64,000 nucleotides of DNA from Aquibaculum sediminis (GCF_040712085.1 NZ_JBFCVK010000002.1:1-64000); one strand, 5' to 3'. Counted from the stretch's first letter, positions 17,620 through 27,441 are shown. Notes: generated from the sequence alone by a model not told the origin. Made by a program: numbers and translations.

Positions 17620-18750
17620 ATGGACACCCAGACATCTGCCGTCACCCTTCGGGAAAAGGGCCTCGACATCACCTTGCCGGACGGCCGCACCAGCTATTTC
17701 AATTACTACTGGCTGCGTGACAACTGCCCGACCTCCTTCGACAGCGAGACGCGCGAGCGTACTTTCGACATTTTTCATCTCGAACAGCCCCCGCGCCCGC
17801 GGAGCGTTGCGCTCGAGGGGGAGGCCCTGGTGATCGCCTGGCAGTGCGAGAATCACGTCTCGCACCTGCCCATTCCCATGCTCCAGACTTTCGCCGATGA
17901 GGGGCGCCGCCACGATCCGGCCGCCCTGCCGCGCGTGCCTTGGTATGGCGATCACTTTCCCGCCATCCAGCGCTTCTCGCAGCCCATGCTGATGAGCGAC
18001 CCACAGACAGTCGCGGCGTGGATAAGGGCAATGCTGGTCGAAGGAATCGCCATCATCACCGACATGCCCGACAGCGACGAAGGGCTGACGGAGACGGCCA
18101 AGCTGATCGGTCAGGTGCGTCCGACCTATTTCGGCGAGTACTTCGACGTGCGCACGCACATCGAGCCGACCAATCTGGCCTACACCGCAAAGGCGCTGGA
18201 ACTGCACACCGATACGCCGGCCGAGGAGGTGGCACCGGGCGTCCAGTTCCTGCATTGCCGTGCCAACACGGTGGAGGGCGGTGACAGCCTCTTTCTCGAC
18301 GGCGTTGCCGTGGCCGAGGATCTCCGCCGCGAGGATCCCGAAGCGTTCCGCCTGTTGTCCGAGATCGACATTCCCTTCTACTGCGAGCATGACACCTACG
18401 ACATGCGCTCGCGCCAGCGGGTGATCGAACTGGACGAGACGGGCGCGGTGTCCGGCGTGACGATCAGTCAGCACATGGCTGACGTCTTCGACCTGCCCCA
18501 GGAGCTGCTCGACGACTACTATCCCGCCTTTTGTCGCTTCGGCCGGATGCTGCAGGAGGAGCGCTACGTGATGCACTTCCGGATGAGGGCGGGCGAGTGC
18601 CTCACCTTCGACAATCACCGGGTTGTGCATGGTCGCGCGGCCTATTCGGCGAGCAGCGGCGAGCGCTATCTGCGTGGCTGCTACACTGATCGCGCCGAAA
18701 TGCGCTCCAGCTATCGGGCACTCGTCAGCGAAGGGCGCTTCAAGGCATGA
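17620..18750 (+). CDS. Gamma-butyrobetaine-hydroxylase-like Fe(II)/2-oxoglutarate dioxygenase
   Basis: 376 residues. The N-terminal DUF971-type domain (YFNYYWLRDNCPTS) is followed by a TauD/GBBH double-stranded beta-helix. The Fe ligands are LHTD (His and Asp near residue 193) and the distal His in FDNHRVVHGR (about 335), whose Arg would bind 2-oxoglutarate. This two-domain layout is that of gamma-butyrobetaine and trimethyllysine hydroxylases. The N-terminal zinc cysteines of true GBBH are only partly present. Its ATGA overlap with the aldolase gene shows co-translation. In this context it may oxidise an amino acid or betaine-like substrate; carnitine synthesis is not demonstrated. Confidence 0.82.
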   Translation: MDTQTSAVTLREKGLDITLPDGRTSYFNYYWLRDNCPTSFDSETRERTFDIFHLEQPPRPRSVALEGEALVIAWQCENHVSHLPIPMLQTFADEGRRHDPAALPRVPWYGDHFPAIQRFSQPMLMSDPQTVAAWIRAMLVEGIAIITDMPDSDEGLTETAKLIGQVRPTYFGEYFDVRTHIEPTNLAYTAKALELHTDTPAEEVAPGVQFLHCRANTVEGGDSLFLDGVAVAEDLRREDPEAFRLLSEIDIPFYCEHDTYDMRSRQRVIELDETGAVSGVTISQHMADVFDLPQELLDDYYPAFCRFGRMLQEERYVMHFRMRAGECLTFDNHRVVHGRAAYSASSGERYLRGCYTDRAEMRSSYRALVSEGRFKA

Positions 18751-19487
18751 CGGCAGAGAGCGTAACGGAAACCGGGCTGCGGCAGGACCTGGCAGCGGCC
18801 TTCCGGCTCTGCCACCGCTTCGGCTGGAGCGAGTCGGTCGGCAATCACTTCAGTGCCGCCGTCTCCGACTGCGGCCGGAGGTTCCTGCTGAACCCGCGCT
18901 GGCAGCACTTCGCGACCATCCGGGCGAGCGATCTGCTGCTGCTGGACGCCGACGATGCAGAGGTGATGGCGCGCCCGGATGCGCCCGATCCCTCAGCCTG
19001 GACGGTGCACGGGACGTTGCACCGGAGCCTGCCGGCGGCACGGGTCATCCTGCATTGCCATTCACCCTATGCCCTGGCGCTGTCCTGCCTGAAGGACCCG
19101 AGCGTTCTGCCGATCGACAACAACACGGCACGCTTCTTCGGCCGCACCGGCTACGATCTTCACTTCGGTGGCATCGCCGACGCAGTAGAAGAAGGGCGGC
19201 GCATGGCCAGCGCGATGGAAGGCCACTCGGTTCTGGTGATGGCCAACCACGGGGTCACGGTCGCCGGCGAAACGGTCGCCGATGCCTTCGAGGACCTCTA
19301 TTTCTTCGAGAAGGCGGCCCAGACGATCATCCTGGCCCGGTCCGCGGGGCAGCCGCTGTCGGTGCTGTCGGACGAGGTCGCAAGCGCGACGGCCGAAGGC
19401 TGGGCCGCGTACCGGGGAATGGCCAAGCGGCATTTCGACTATCTCAAGTCGACACTCGACGCGGAAGATTCTTCCTGGCGCGACTGA
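18747..19487 (+). CDS. Class II aldolase/adducin-family protein
   Basis: 246 residues. The zinc-binding histidines are in LHCHSPYALALS (about 95-105) and MANHGVTVAGET (about 165). An N-terminal SVGNHFSAAV block binds phosphate or carboxylate in the family. Members are fuculose-1-phosphate-type aldolases or decarboxylase-like enzymes. The gene overlaps the upstream dioxygenase by four bases (ATGA), so the two proteins probably work in one pathway under the adjacent LysR regulator. The substrate is unknown. Confidence 0.87.
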   Translation: MTAESVTETGLRQDLAAAFRLCHRFGWSESVGNHFSAAVSDCGRRFLLNPRWQHFATIRASDLLLLDADDAEVMARPDAPDPSAWTVHGTLHRSLPAARVILHCHSPYALALSCLKDPSVLPIDNNTARFFGRTGYDLHFGGIADAVEEGRRMASAMEGHSVLVMANHGVTVAGETVADAFEDLYFFEKAAQTIILARSAGQPLSVLSDEVASATAEGWAAYRGMAKRHFDYLKSTLDAEDSSWRD

Positions 19488-19525
19488 GCCGGGATCTGGA
19501 GCCGTTGGTGCTGGATCTCTTTGAA

Positions 19526-19591
19526 GTTGGACCGGAGTCACGCATTCAATCTGTTCCCTTATGGGTCAGATTGAATGCGATCCGGTTCAAC
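19526..19591. terminator. Large inverted repeat between converging genes
   Basis: GTTGGACCGGA plus CGCATTCAATCTG on the left pairs with CAGATTGAATGCG plus the complement of GTTGAACCGGAT on the right, around a short loop. There is one mismatch and a few unpaired bases. It lies 39 bases after the aldolase stop and 52 bases before the stop of the opposite oxidoreductase gene, so it likely ends transcription from both sides. The length suggests it may also be a dispersed repeat. Confidence 0.6.
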
Positions 19592-19642
19592 CCGCGAGAT
19601 CCTTTACCACCCCCAAATTAGCAAGGGGAAGGTCGCCGCGAC

Positions 19643-22600
19643 CTACTCCGCGGCGACCGACTGCGGCTGGGGATTGCGCCAGCTGCTCAGCAGCTCCTGC
19701 TTCTGCTGCTCGACCTTGGCGATATTGGCCTCCTTGATGTGGCCGTAGCCGCGGATCTGATCCGGCAGGGAGGCCAGGGAGACCGCGAGAGCGTGGTTGT
19801 CGGCGTTCAGCCCCTCGCACAGCTCGCCAATCAGGGCCTCGTACTCGCCGATCAAGCGCCGCTCGGTCTTGCGTTCAGCGGTGTAGCCGAAGGGATCGAG
19901 CGCCGTGCCGCGCAGCCGCTTTCCCTTGGCGAGCAGGCCGAAGGCCCGCAGCATCCAGGGGCCGTACTGCTTCTTCTTCAGCTTGCCGCTTTCCGGATCG
20001 CGCTGGGCCAGCAGCGGCGGCGCCAGGTGGAACTTCAGCGTGAAGTCGCCCTGGAACTGTGCCTCCAGCTTCCGCTTGAAGCTGCCGTCGGTGTAGAGCC
20101 GTGCGACCTCGTATTCGTCCTTGTAGGACATCAGCTTGAAGGCATAGCGGGCCACGGCCTCGGTCAGGCTCTCGCGCCCCGGCGCCCGGCTCCGCTCCGT
20201 AGTGCGCACCCGCTCAACCAGGTCACGGTAGCGCTCGGCATAGGCGCGGTTCTGATAGTCGGTCAGGAAGCTCACCCGCCGCGCGATCAGCTCGTCCAGG
20301 CTCTGCTCCTGCGCCGGGGCGGTCTTGCTCTCGGGCGCCACCAGCGCCTGCACGGCCTCGAGATTGTGCGCGGCGCGGCGGCCCCAGAGGAAGGCCTTCT
20401 TGTTGAAGTCGATGGCCACGCCGTTCAGCTCGATGGCCTGCTCGATGGCCTCGCGCGTGATGGGGATCAGGCCCTTCTGCCAGGCATAGCCCAGCATGAA
20501 GAGGTTGGTGGCGATCGAGTCACCCAGCAGACCGGTGGCGATCTCCGTGGATTCCACGAACTCGCTCGCGTTGCGGCCGACCACATCCTCGATCACCGTC
20601 TCCAGTTCCTTGGTGGGGAAGTGGTAGGTGGGCGAGGTGCGGGTGAAGTCGCCGGTGATCGTCTCGTGGCTGTTGACCACGGCACGGCTGTACCCCTTGC
20701 GCAGCTTGGACAGTGCGTCCTGCCCCGCGGCGACCACCAGATCGCAGCCGAGCAGCAGGCGGGCGCCGCCGGCAGAGATGCGCACGGCGTGCAGATCCTC
20801 CGGCCGCTTGCCGATGCGCAGGTGGCTGAGCACCGCGCCGCCCTTCTGCGCCAGGCCGGCCATGTCCAGGATCGAGCAGCCCTTGCCCTCGATGTGGGCG
20901 GCCATGCCCAGCAGCGCGCCGATGGTCACCACGCCGGTGCCACCTACGCCGGTCACCAGGATGCCGTAGGGCTCCTCCTCGACTGACGGCAGGGTCGGTT
21001 CAGGCAGAACGGCCCAGGCCGGTGCCTTCTCCGCTGCCGGGGTCAGGGCCTCCGGCTTGCGCAGGCTGCCGCCCTCCACCGTCACGAAGGAGGGGCAGAA
21101 GCCCTTCAGGCAGGAGTAGTCCTTGTTGCAAGAGGACTGGTCGATGGCCCGCTTGGTGCCGAACTCGGTGTCCTTGGGCACGACCGAAACGCAGTTGGAC
21201 TGGACCGAGCAGTCGCCGCAGCCTTCGCAGACCAGGTCGTTGATGAAGACTCGCTTGGCCGGATCCGGGAAGGTGCCGCGCTTGCGCCGGCGACGCTTCT
21301 CGGCGGCGCAGGTCTGGTCGTAGACGATGACGGTGACGCCGGGGTACTCGCGCAGTTCCTTCTGGATGCGGTCCAGTTCGTCGCGATGCTCCACGGTCAC
21401 ACCCGATCCCCAATCCGTGCCCAGGGGATACTTGTCGGGCTCGTCGGAGACGACGTAGATGCGCTTCACACCCTCGGCCGCCACCTGGCGTGCGATCATC
21501 ACCGGGTTCAGCGGCCCGTCGTGCGGCTGTCCGCCGGTCATGGCCACGGCGTCATTATAGAGGATCTTGTAGGTGATGTTCACGCCGGCAGCCACGGCCT
21601 GGCGAATGGCCATCAGCCCGGAGTGGAAGTAGGTGCCGTCGCCCAGGTTGACGAAGACGTGCTTGGTGCTGCTGAACGGCGCCTGGCCGACCCAGGGCAC
21701 CCCTTCGCCGCCCATCTGCGTATAGGTCGCGGTGTTCCGGTCCATCCACTGCGCCATGTAGTGGCAGCCGATGCCGGCCATGGCGCGGGAGCCTTCGGGC
21801 ACCTTGGTCGAGGTGTTGTGCGGGCACCCGGAGCAGAAGTGCGGAATGCGCTTCATCGGCGCCTGCTCGCCCTGCAGCAGGGTTTCCAGTTCCTGCAGGA
21901 AGGCGAAGCGGGACTCGATCCGCTCATTGGTGATGCCGTGGCGCTTGAGCAGTGCGCCGATCGCCCGGCCGACCTGGGCCGGGTTGAGTTCGGCATAGGA
22001 GGGTAGCAACCAGGTGTCGGGCTCGTCCGGCATGTTGCGGTCATGCTTGCCGATGATGCGCGGGCGGCGGTCGGCCCGCCAATTGTAGAGCTGTTCCTTG
22101 ACCTGGCTTTCGATGATCGGGCGCTTTTCCTCGACGATCAGCACCTCGTCCAGCCCCTCGCAGAAGGCACGTACGCCCTGCGGTTCCAGGGGCCAGCTCA
22201 TGGCGACCTTGTAGATCGACAGGCCGATGTCCCGAGCCATCTCCTCGCTGATGCCCAGATCGTCCAGCGCCTGGCGCACGTCGAGATAGGACTTGCCGGC
22301 GGTGATGATGCCCACCTTGCGGTTGGGGGAGTCGATCACCCGCTTGTCGAGGCCGTTCGCGCGCGCAAAGGCGATGGCCGCCGGCAGCTTGAAGCGATGG
22401 TGGCGCTCTTCCTGCGCCAGCATGTCGAGTGCGCCGCCCCAGCGCAGGTTGAGCCCGCCTTCCGGCATCTCGAAGTCCGGCATGACCGGCTCGAGGCGGT
22501 GCGGATCGACGTAGCAAGAGGCGGTGGCATCCACCGTCTCGGTGACGGTCTTGAAGCCGATCCAGCAGCCGGAATAGCGGCTCATGGCCCAGCCGATGAG

Positions 22601-23149
22601 TCCAAGGTCCAGGAACTCCTGGACGCCCGCCGGATTGAGCACCGGCACCATGGCGTCCATGAAGGCGTATTCGCACTGATGGGCCGTGGTGGAGGATTTG
22701 GCCGCATGATCGTCACCGGCCAGCAGCAACACGCCGCCGTTCTGGGAGGCGCCGGCAAAGTTGCCGTGGCGGAAGACGTCGCCGCTGCGGTCCACGCCCG
22801 GGCCCTTGCCGTACCACATCGAATAGATGCCGTCGTAGAGGCAGTCGCCGAAGAGGTTGGCCTGCTGCGTGCCCCAGATGGCGGTGGCGGCAAGGTCCTC
22901 GTTCACACCCGGCTGAAAGTGGATGTGGTTGTCCTTGAGGTACTTGCGGGCCTTCCAGAGCTGCTGGTCCAGCGCGCCCAGGGGAGAGCCGCGGTAGCCG
23001 GAAATAAAACAGGCGGTGTTCAATCCGGCCCGTTCGTCGCGCTGGCGCTGCATCATGGGCAGGCGCACCAGTGCCTGGGTGCCGGTCAGAAATATCCGAC
23101 CGCTATCCAGAGTGTATTTGTCGTCGAGCGAAACGGCTCCGTCAGGCAT
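19643..23149 (-). CDS. Indolepyruvate ferredoxin oxidoreductase, fused alpha-beta form
   Basis: 1168 residues, the usual length for the single-chain proteobacterial enzyme. It oxidatively decarboxylates aryl pyruvates (indolepyruvate, phenylpyruvate) to aryl acetyl-CoA with ferredoxin reduction. The N-terminal pyrimidine-binding domain is near GYRGSPLGALDQQL. The TPP/Mg domain has GCHYMAQWMDRNT and VNLGDGTYFHSG (about 500). Cluster cysteines occur in CEGCGDCSVQSNC and SCLKGFCPSF (about 650-680). The C-terminal gamma-type domain has TGVGGTGVVTIGALLGMAAH (about 735). It is transcribed away from tyrS. Probably part of aromatic or branched amino acid catabolism. Confidence 0.93.
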   Translation of the reverse strand: MPDGAVSLDDKYTLDSGRIFLTGTQALVRLPMMQRQRDERAGLNTACFISGYRGSPLGALDQQLWKARKYLKDNHIHFQPGVNEDLAATAIWGTQQANLFGDCLYDGIYSMWYGKGPGVDRSGDVFRHGNFAGASQNGGVLLLAGDDHAAKSSTTAHQCEYAFMDAMVPVLNPAGVQEFLDLGLIGWAMSRYSGCWIGFKTVTETVDATASCYVDPHRLEPVMPDFEMPEGGLNLRWGGALDMLAQEERHHRFKLPAAIAFARANGLDKRVIDSPNRKVGIITAGKSYLDVRQALDDLGISEEMARDIGLSIYKVAMSWPLEPQGVRAFCEGLDEVLIVEEKRPIIESQVKEQLYNWRADRRPRIIGKHDRNMPDEPDTWLLPSYAELNPAQVGRAIGALLKRHGITNERIESRFAFLQELETLLQGEQAPMKRIPHFCSGCPHNTSTKVPEGSRAMAGIGCHYMAQWMDRNTATYTQMGGEGVPWVGQAPFSSTKHVFVNLGDGTYFHSGLMAIRQAVAAGVNITYKILYNDAVAMTGGQPHDGPLNPVMIARQVAAEGVKRIYVVSDEPDKYPLGTDWGSGVTVEHRDELDRIQKELREYPGVTVIVYDQTCAAEKRRRRKRGTFPDPAKRVFINDLVCEGCGDCSVQSNCVSVVPKDTEFGTKRAIDQSSCNKDYSCLKGFCPSFVTVEGGSLRKPEALTPAAEKAPAWAVLPEPTLPSVEEEPYGILVTGVGGTGVVTIGALLGMAAHIEGKGCSILDMAGLAQKGGAVLSHLRIGKRPEDLHAVRISAGGARLLLGCDLVVAAGQDALSKLRKGYSRAVVNSHETITGDFTRTSPTYHFPTKELETVIEDVVGRNASEFVESTEIATGLLGDSIATNLFMLGYAWQKGLIPITREAIEQAIELNGVAIDFNKKAFLWGRRAAHNLEAVQALVAPESKTAPAQEQSLDELIARRVSFLTDYQNRAYAERYRDLVERVRTTERSRAPGRESLTEAVARYAFKLMSYKDEYEVARLYTDGSFKRKLEAQFQGDFTLKFHLAPPLLAQRDPESGKLKKKQYGPWMLRAFGLLAKGKRLRGTALDPFGYTAERKTERRLIGEYEALIGELCEGLNADNHALAVSLASLPDQIRGYGHIKEANIAKVEQQKQELLSSWRNPQPQSVAAE

Positions 23150-23400
23150 GTCTGACCCTCATCTCCTGAACCGATCGCGGAATGGCCCCGCGATCCTGGC
23201 ATCAAGTGGCGGCCTTGCTCCGGACCGTTCTTCTTGGCGTGCCTTCTGCAAAGATGGCATCGGCAGGCGCCAAAAAAAGGGTAGAGCAAACTGACCTATC
23301 TGTCGAGTGGAAGTGGGTTAAGTCACTGACAGACATAAATTAACTTAGCTTACGGAAAGTCCGGACCGGATATTGCGTCCGGACCCCGTGTAACGCAATG

Positions 23401-23436
23401 CCCCGACGTGCGCGCGGCGCGGCGGGTCAGTCGGGG
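23401..23436 (-). terminator. Hairpin at the end of tyrS
   Basis: CCCCGAC (23401-23407) and GTCGGGG (23430-23436) are perfect inverted copies. The right arm overlaps the last codons of tyrS, so the hairpin forms as soon as translation ends. There is no T tract. The remaining 250 bases up to the oxidoreductase start hold no other feature I can support. Confidence 0.4.
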
Positions 23437-24680
23437 CGGATCAGGACGTGACGCTTGCGGCCGGCCGAGAGCTTGATCACCCCGTGCTGGGTGAGCTGAG
23501 CCAGACCGAGCACCGCGGACTCGTCGGCCAGGCGCTCGTCGTTGACCCTGGCGCCCCCGCCCTTGATCAGGCGCCGGGCCTCGCCGTTGGAACTGCTGAG
23601 CCCGGCCTCGCGGAAGAGCTCGTAGGCCGGGACGCCGTTCTCCAGTCGCTGGCGGGGTACCGCGACCGTCGGCAGCGCCTCGTCCAGGGCATGCTCCTCG
23701 AAGGTACGCCGCGCGGTTTCCGCCGCCTGCTGTGCGGCTTCCTCGCCGCGGCAGAGGGAGGTGGCGGCGTCGGCCAGCACCTTCTTGGCCTCGTTGATCT
23801 CCGCCCCTTCCAGGCGTTCCAGGCGCTCGATCTCGGCCAGCGGCATCTCGGTGAAGAGGCGCAGGAAGCGGCCGACATCGGCATCTTCGGTGTTGCGCCA
23901 GAACTGCCAGTAGTCGTAGGCCGACAGCCGCTCCTCGTTCAGCCAGATCGCGCCGGCGGCCGTCTTGCCCATCTTCTGGCCGGAGGCGGTGGTGAGCAGC
24001 GGGGTGGTCAGGCCGAAGAGCTCACGCTGGTCCACCCGGCGGGCCAGCTCGACGCCGTTGACGATGTTGCCCCACTGGTCGGAGCCGCCCATCTGCAGCC
24101 GGCAGTCGTAGCGCCGCCCCAGCTCCAGGAAATCGTAAGCCTGGAGGATCATGTAGTTGAATTCCAGGAAGGTCAGGGGCTGCTCGCGCTCCAGGCGCAG
24201 CTTCACGGAATCGAAACTCAGCATGCGGTTGACCGAGAAGTGGCGGCCATAGTCGCGCAGGAAGTCGATGTAGTGCAGCTGGTCCAGCCAGTCCGCATTG
24301 TTGACCATCACCGCATCGCTCGGGCCGTCGCCGAAGGTCAGGAACTGCGCGAAGACCCGCTTGATGCTGGTCATGTTGCGCTCGATCTCGGCGTCGGTCA
24401 GCAGGGGTCGGGATTCGTCGCGGAACGAGGGGTCGCCCACCCGCGAGGTGCCGCCGCCCATCAGCACGATGGGCTTGTGCCCGTTCTGCTGCAGCACGCG
24501 CAACATCATGATCGAGAGCAGGTGGCCCACGTGCAGCGAGTCCGCCGTGCAGTCATAGCCCACATAGGCCGCCACCGGCTGCTTGAGCGCCAGGGCGTCC
24601 AGTGCCTCCATGTCGGTGCACTGGTGGATGTATCCGCGCGCCGCCATGGTGCGCAGGAAATCGGATGCGGGGCTGGTCAT
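23427..24680 (-). CDS. tyrS: Tyrosine-tRNA ligase
   Basis: 417 residues, class I aminoacyl-tRNA synthetase that charges tRNA-Tyr. The HIGH signature appears as HVGHLLS (about 51-57), the KMSKS loop as KMGKTAAG (about 234-241), and GGSDQWGNIVNG is the tyrosine/adenylate-binding segment. A C-terminal S4 RNA-binding domain (SSNGEARRLIKGGGARVN, about 348-365) is present. Start and length agree with the TyrS1 family. Confidence 0.95.
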   Translation of the reverse strand: MTSPASDFLRTMAARGYIHQCTDMEALDALALKQPVAAYVGYDCTADSLHVGHLLSIMMLRVLQQNGHKPIVLMGGGTSRVGDPSFRDESRPLLTDAEIERNMTSIKRVFAQFLTFGDGPSDAVMVNNADWLDQLHYIDFLRDYGRHFSVNRMLSFDSVKLRLEREQPLTFLEFNYMILQAYDFLELGRRYDCRLQMGGSDQWGNIVNGVELARRVDQRELFGLTTPLLTTASGQKMGKTAAGAIWLNEERLSAYDYWQFWRNTEDADVGRFLRLFTEMPLAEIERLERLEGAEINEAKKVLADAATSLCRGEEAAQQAAETARRTFEEHALDEALPTVAVPRQRLENGVPAYELFREAGLSSSNGEARRLIKGGGARVNDERLADESAVLGLAQLTQHGVIKLSAGRKRHVLIRPD

Positions 24681-24766
24681 GGGACTACTCGTGCAGTGCG
24701 TCTGCTGTCTTGGAAGAGCGCAGAGTTAGCACGCGCTGCCGGAAGGCTCAACGCGCCGCAAGCTGC

Positions 24767-25969
24767 TCAGCGTTCGGGCAGGCGCGGTGGCTGGTCGGGC
24801 GCCAGAATGCGGCCCAGACGGACCGCCAGGCGATTGCTGGTCCGCAGGTCCGGCGATGTGTCGGGGCCGGCAGTGGCGGTCACGGCAAAGCCGATATCCT
24901 GGTCCGGGAGATGAGCGGCAACCGCCGAGAAGCCGGCGAAGGAGGGCGTCTGGATCAGCCAATCGTCGCTGACCAGCAGTCCGAGGGCGTAGTAGAGGTC
25001 CTCGTCGAAGGGGCCGAAGCCGGCGGTGGTCGGGGCCAGAAGCTGCTTCTGGGACTCGGCTGACAGCAGCTCCCCCCGCCCGATGGCTGCAAAGGAGGCA
25101 AGCGCATCCTCCACCGTGGTGGTCATGATGGCGCCCTGGGCCAGGCTCCAGGAGGGGTTCCAGTAGGTGGAGTCCTCGTAGAGACCCCGCTCGCTGGTGA
25201 AGGCATGTAGCACCGGTTCCGGCATGCGGGCGGTGGCTTCGCTGTGCGTGTCGGTGAGGCGGAGCGGCGCCAAAATCCGCTCCTGCAGCAGCTCCGTCAG
25301 GGGCTTCTCGGCCGCGGCCTCCAGCACTCGGCCCAGCAGGATGTAGTTGGTGTGGGCGTACGCGAAACAGCTGCCGGGCGCGCAGACCAGCGGTTCGGCA
25401 AAGGCGATGGCGAGCAGCTCGTCCTCGCGCCACTGTCGGAACACGTCGTCGTAGAAGGGGAAGAGCGGCACGTAGTCGGCGTAGCCGGCCGTCCCGTCCG
25501 CCAGCATGCGCACCGTCATGCCCTCGGCATTGGGCAGGTCGGGGAGCCACTGTGACAGAGGGTCGTCCAGCGACAGAAGGCCCTCTTCCTGCAGCTGCAG
25601 GGCCAGCACGCCCAGGTAGGCAATCGCGATCGCACCATTGCGAAAACGCATGTCCGGGGTGGCGGGGACCGCGGTCATCGTTTCGCCCCAGGCACGGGTC
25701 AGAACCGGCTTGCCCGCAACCTCGACTGCCAGGAGGACGGCCTTCAAGCCGTCCGCCTCCATGGCTTCTTGCACAGCCGCGGCCATATCCTCGGCCACCT
25801 CGGCGACGGCAACGCAGGTGCCGCCGAGCGGAACCGCATCCGCCTCACAGTCGCCAGCATGGGCGCTCTGTCCGAAACCCGCGGCGAGCGAGAAGGCGAG
25901 GCAGATGGTGCCGGTCGCGAGGGCGCGCGTGAGACCGCTGTCGACTTTTCCCGTGCGATGGAGCCCCAT
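24767..25969 (-). CDS. Serine beta-lactamase-like exported protein lacking catalytic SxxK
   Basis: 400 residues with an N-terminal signal peptide ending near AHA (about residue 38). The fold matches class C beta-lactamase / D-Ala-D-Ala carboxypeptidase proteins: FRNGAIAIAYLGVLALQLQEE, LDDPLSQWLPDLP and the YAHTNYILLGRVLE block. At the position of the nucleophilic SxxK, the sequence reads A(113)-I-A-I(116), and the YxN motif reads YAH. The protein is therefore probably not a conventional serine hydrolase, though a GAVAI-type subfamily seems to exist elsewhere. It would act in the periplasm, perhaps as a binding protein. Confidence 0.8.
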   Translation of the reverse strand: MGLHRTGKVDSGLTRALATGTICLAFSLAAGFGQSAHAGDCEADAVPLGGTCVAVAEVAEDMAAAVQEAMEADGLKAVLLAVEVAGKPVLTRAWGETMTAVPATPDMRFRNGAIAIAYLGVLALQLQEEGLLSLDDPLSQWLPDLPNAEGMTVRMLADGTAGYADYVPLFPFYDDVFRQWREDELLAIAFAEPLVCAPGSCFAYAHTNYILLGRVLEAAAEKPLTELLQERILAPLRLTDTHSEATARMPEPVLHAFTSERGLYEDSTYWNPSWSLAQGAIMTTTVEDALASFAAIGRGELLSAESQKQLLAPTTAGFGPFDEDLYYALGLLVSDDWLIQTPSFAGFSAVAAHLPDQDIGFAVTATAGPDTSPDLRTSNRLAVRLGRILAPDQPPRLPER

Positions 25970-26097
25970 TGTCTTTCCCCCCGGTTTGCGGCAGCGCTGC
26001 CGCTTCCGGTAATGCTATAGGGTGCCGCGTAGAGGGCCAAATGCTTTCCCGTTTGTCCCGCGATTCCGGGCGGCCACCACGAGGACGAGGTACTTGC

Positions 26098-27441
26098 ATG
26101 AGCACGACGGTGGGACCTGCCGCCAGCACGCTGAGCGAACGGCTCTACGGCGCCCTTACCGGCGACGGGGCGGAGGAGCGGGCCTGCACCGCGATTCCCG
26201 AATCTGCCTGCACCGCCCTGCCGGGCAACTACCTGCTGAACCTCGGCAACGGTGCCTGCACCAAGCTGGCTGAACAGCTTGCCAGCCCCGGCCTGACGCT
26301 GCCGTGGATGATGGCGGCCATCGGCGTGCCGGCATCGCTGGTCGCCTTCCTTTCGCCAATCAAGCAGGTGGGTTCGCTGCTGCCGCAGATGGCCGTAGCG
26401 GCGCGCATTCGCGGCATGCCCCAGCGCAAGTGGGTCTGGAGCGCCGCCGGCAGTTTCCAGGCGGTGACCTTGCTCCTCATTCTCCCCGCCGCTGCCTTCT
26501 TGCCGCCGTTGGCGTCGGGCATCGCCATCCTGGCGCTCTTCACGCTCTTCAGCATCGCCAGCGGCGCTGGATCAGTCGCCTTCCAGGATGTGACCGGCAA
26601 GACCATTCCCAAGGGTCGGCGCGGCCGCCTGCTGTCGCACCGCGCGGCTGTCGGCGGCGGGCTGACGCTGCTCGCCGGCCTGGGGTTGCGCTTCTGGCTC
26701 GGAGAGGACGCCGGTGTCACGCCCTACCTCTGGCTGGTGCTGGTGGCGGCGCTGCTCTGGGCTCTGGCGGCTCTGCTCTTCGCTCGCATCGAAGAGGAGC
26801 CCGGCGCCAGCGAGGGCGGCCGCAACATGCTGGCGGAGGTGCGGCAGGGTTTCGGACTGGTCAAGCAGCAGAGTGGCTTTCGCCGCTATCTCTGGGCCCG
26901 GGCGGCGCTGACCTCGGTGGAGGTCGCCATGCCGCTCTTCGTGCTGCATGCGCACGGGCTGGTGGAGGGCGCAGCGGCCCTGGGCGTCTTCATCGTCGCG
27001 GTGGGCCTGGCCAACGTCGTCTCCAGTCCGATCTGGGGCAAGCTGTCGGACCAGACGGCGCGCAGCGTGATGATCCAGGCCGGACTCCTGGGCGCCGCCG
27101 CGGCAGTTGTGGCCCTGGCGATCGGGTTTTTCGCCGGCGAGGGCATCCCGGCGCTGGCCTATGCGCCGGCCTTCCTGCTGCTCGGCATCGCCGAGGCCGG
27201 TGCCCGGCTGGGCCGCAAAACCTATCTGGTCGATGCCGCACCCTCGGAGGAACGCCCGCTCTACGTCGCCTTCTCCAACTCGCTCATCGGCCTGGTGGCG
27301 CTGGCGCTCGGCTCGCTTGGCATCGTTGCCCAGTTCGCCGGGGCGCCGGCGGCCTTGCTGTTCTTCCTGCTGCTGGCGCTGGCGGCGGCAGGGCTCTCGG
27401 CGGCCATGCCCGAGGCGAACCGGATGGTGGAGGCGGCCTGA
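26098..27441 (+). CDS. MFS transporter
   Basis: 447 residues from the ATG at 26098, with GAGG about ten bases upstream; a longer open frame from 25969 lacks conservation. About 12 hydrophobic segments are visible. The second half has the PIWGKLSDQTARSVMI loop equivalent to the MFS motif A, and the first half has the QDVTGKTIPKGRRGRLLSHRA loop. The N-terminal 60 residues, with paired cysteines (ERACTAIPESACTALPG), are unusual for MFS. The TGA overlaps the anmK start by one base (TGATG), so transport may be coupled to muropeptide/sugar recycling, which is inference. Confidence 0.8.
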   Translation: MSTTVGPAASTLSERLYGALTGDGAEERACTAIPESACTALPGNYLLNLGNGACTKLAEQLASPGLTLPWMMAAIGVPASLVAFLSPIKQVGSLLPQMAVAARIRGMPQRKWVWSAAGSFQAVTLLLILPAAAFLPPLASGIAILALFTLFSIASGAGSVAFQDVTGKTIPKGRRGRLLSHRAAVGGGLTLLAGLGLRFWLGEDAGVTPYLWLVLVAALLWALAALLFARIEEEPGASEGGRNMLAEVRQGFGLVKQQSGFRRYLWARAALTSVEVAMPLFVLHAHGLVEGAAALGVFIVAVGLANVVSSPIWGKLSDQTARSVMIQAGLLGAAAAVVALAIGFFAGEGIPALAYAPAFLLLGIAEAGARLGRKTYLVDAAPSEERPLYVAFSNSLIGLVALALGSLGIVAQFAGAPAALLFFLLLALAAAGLSAAMPEANRMVEAA

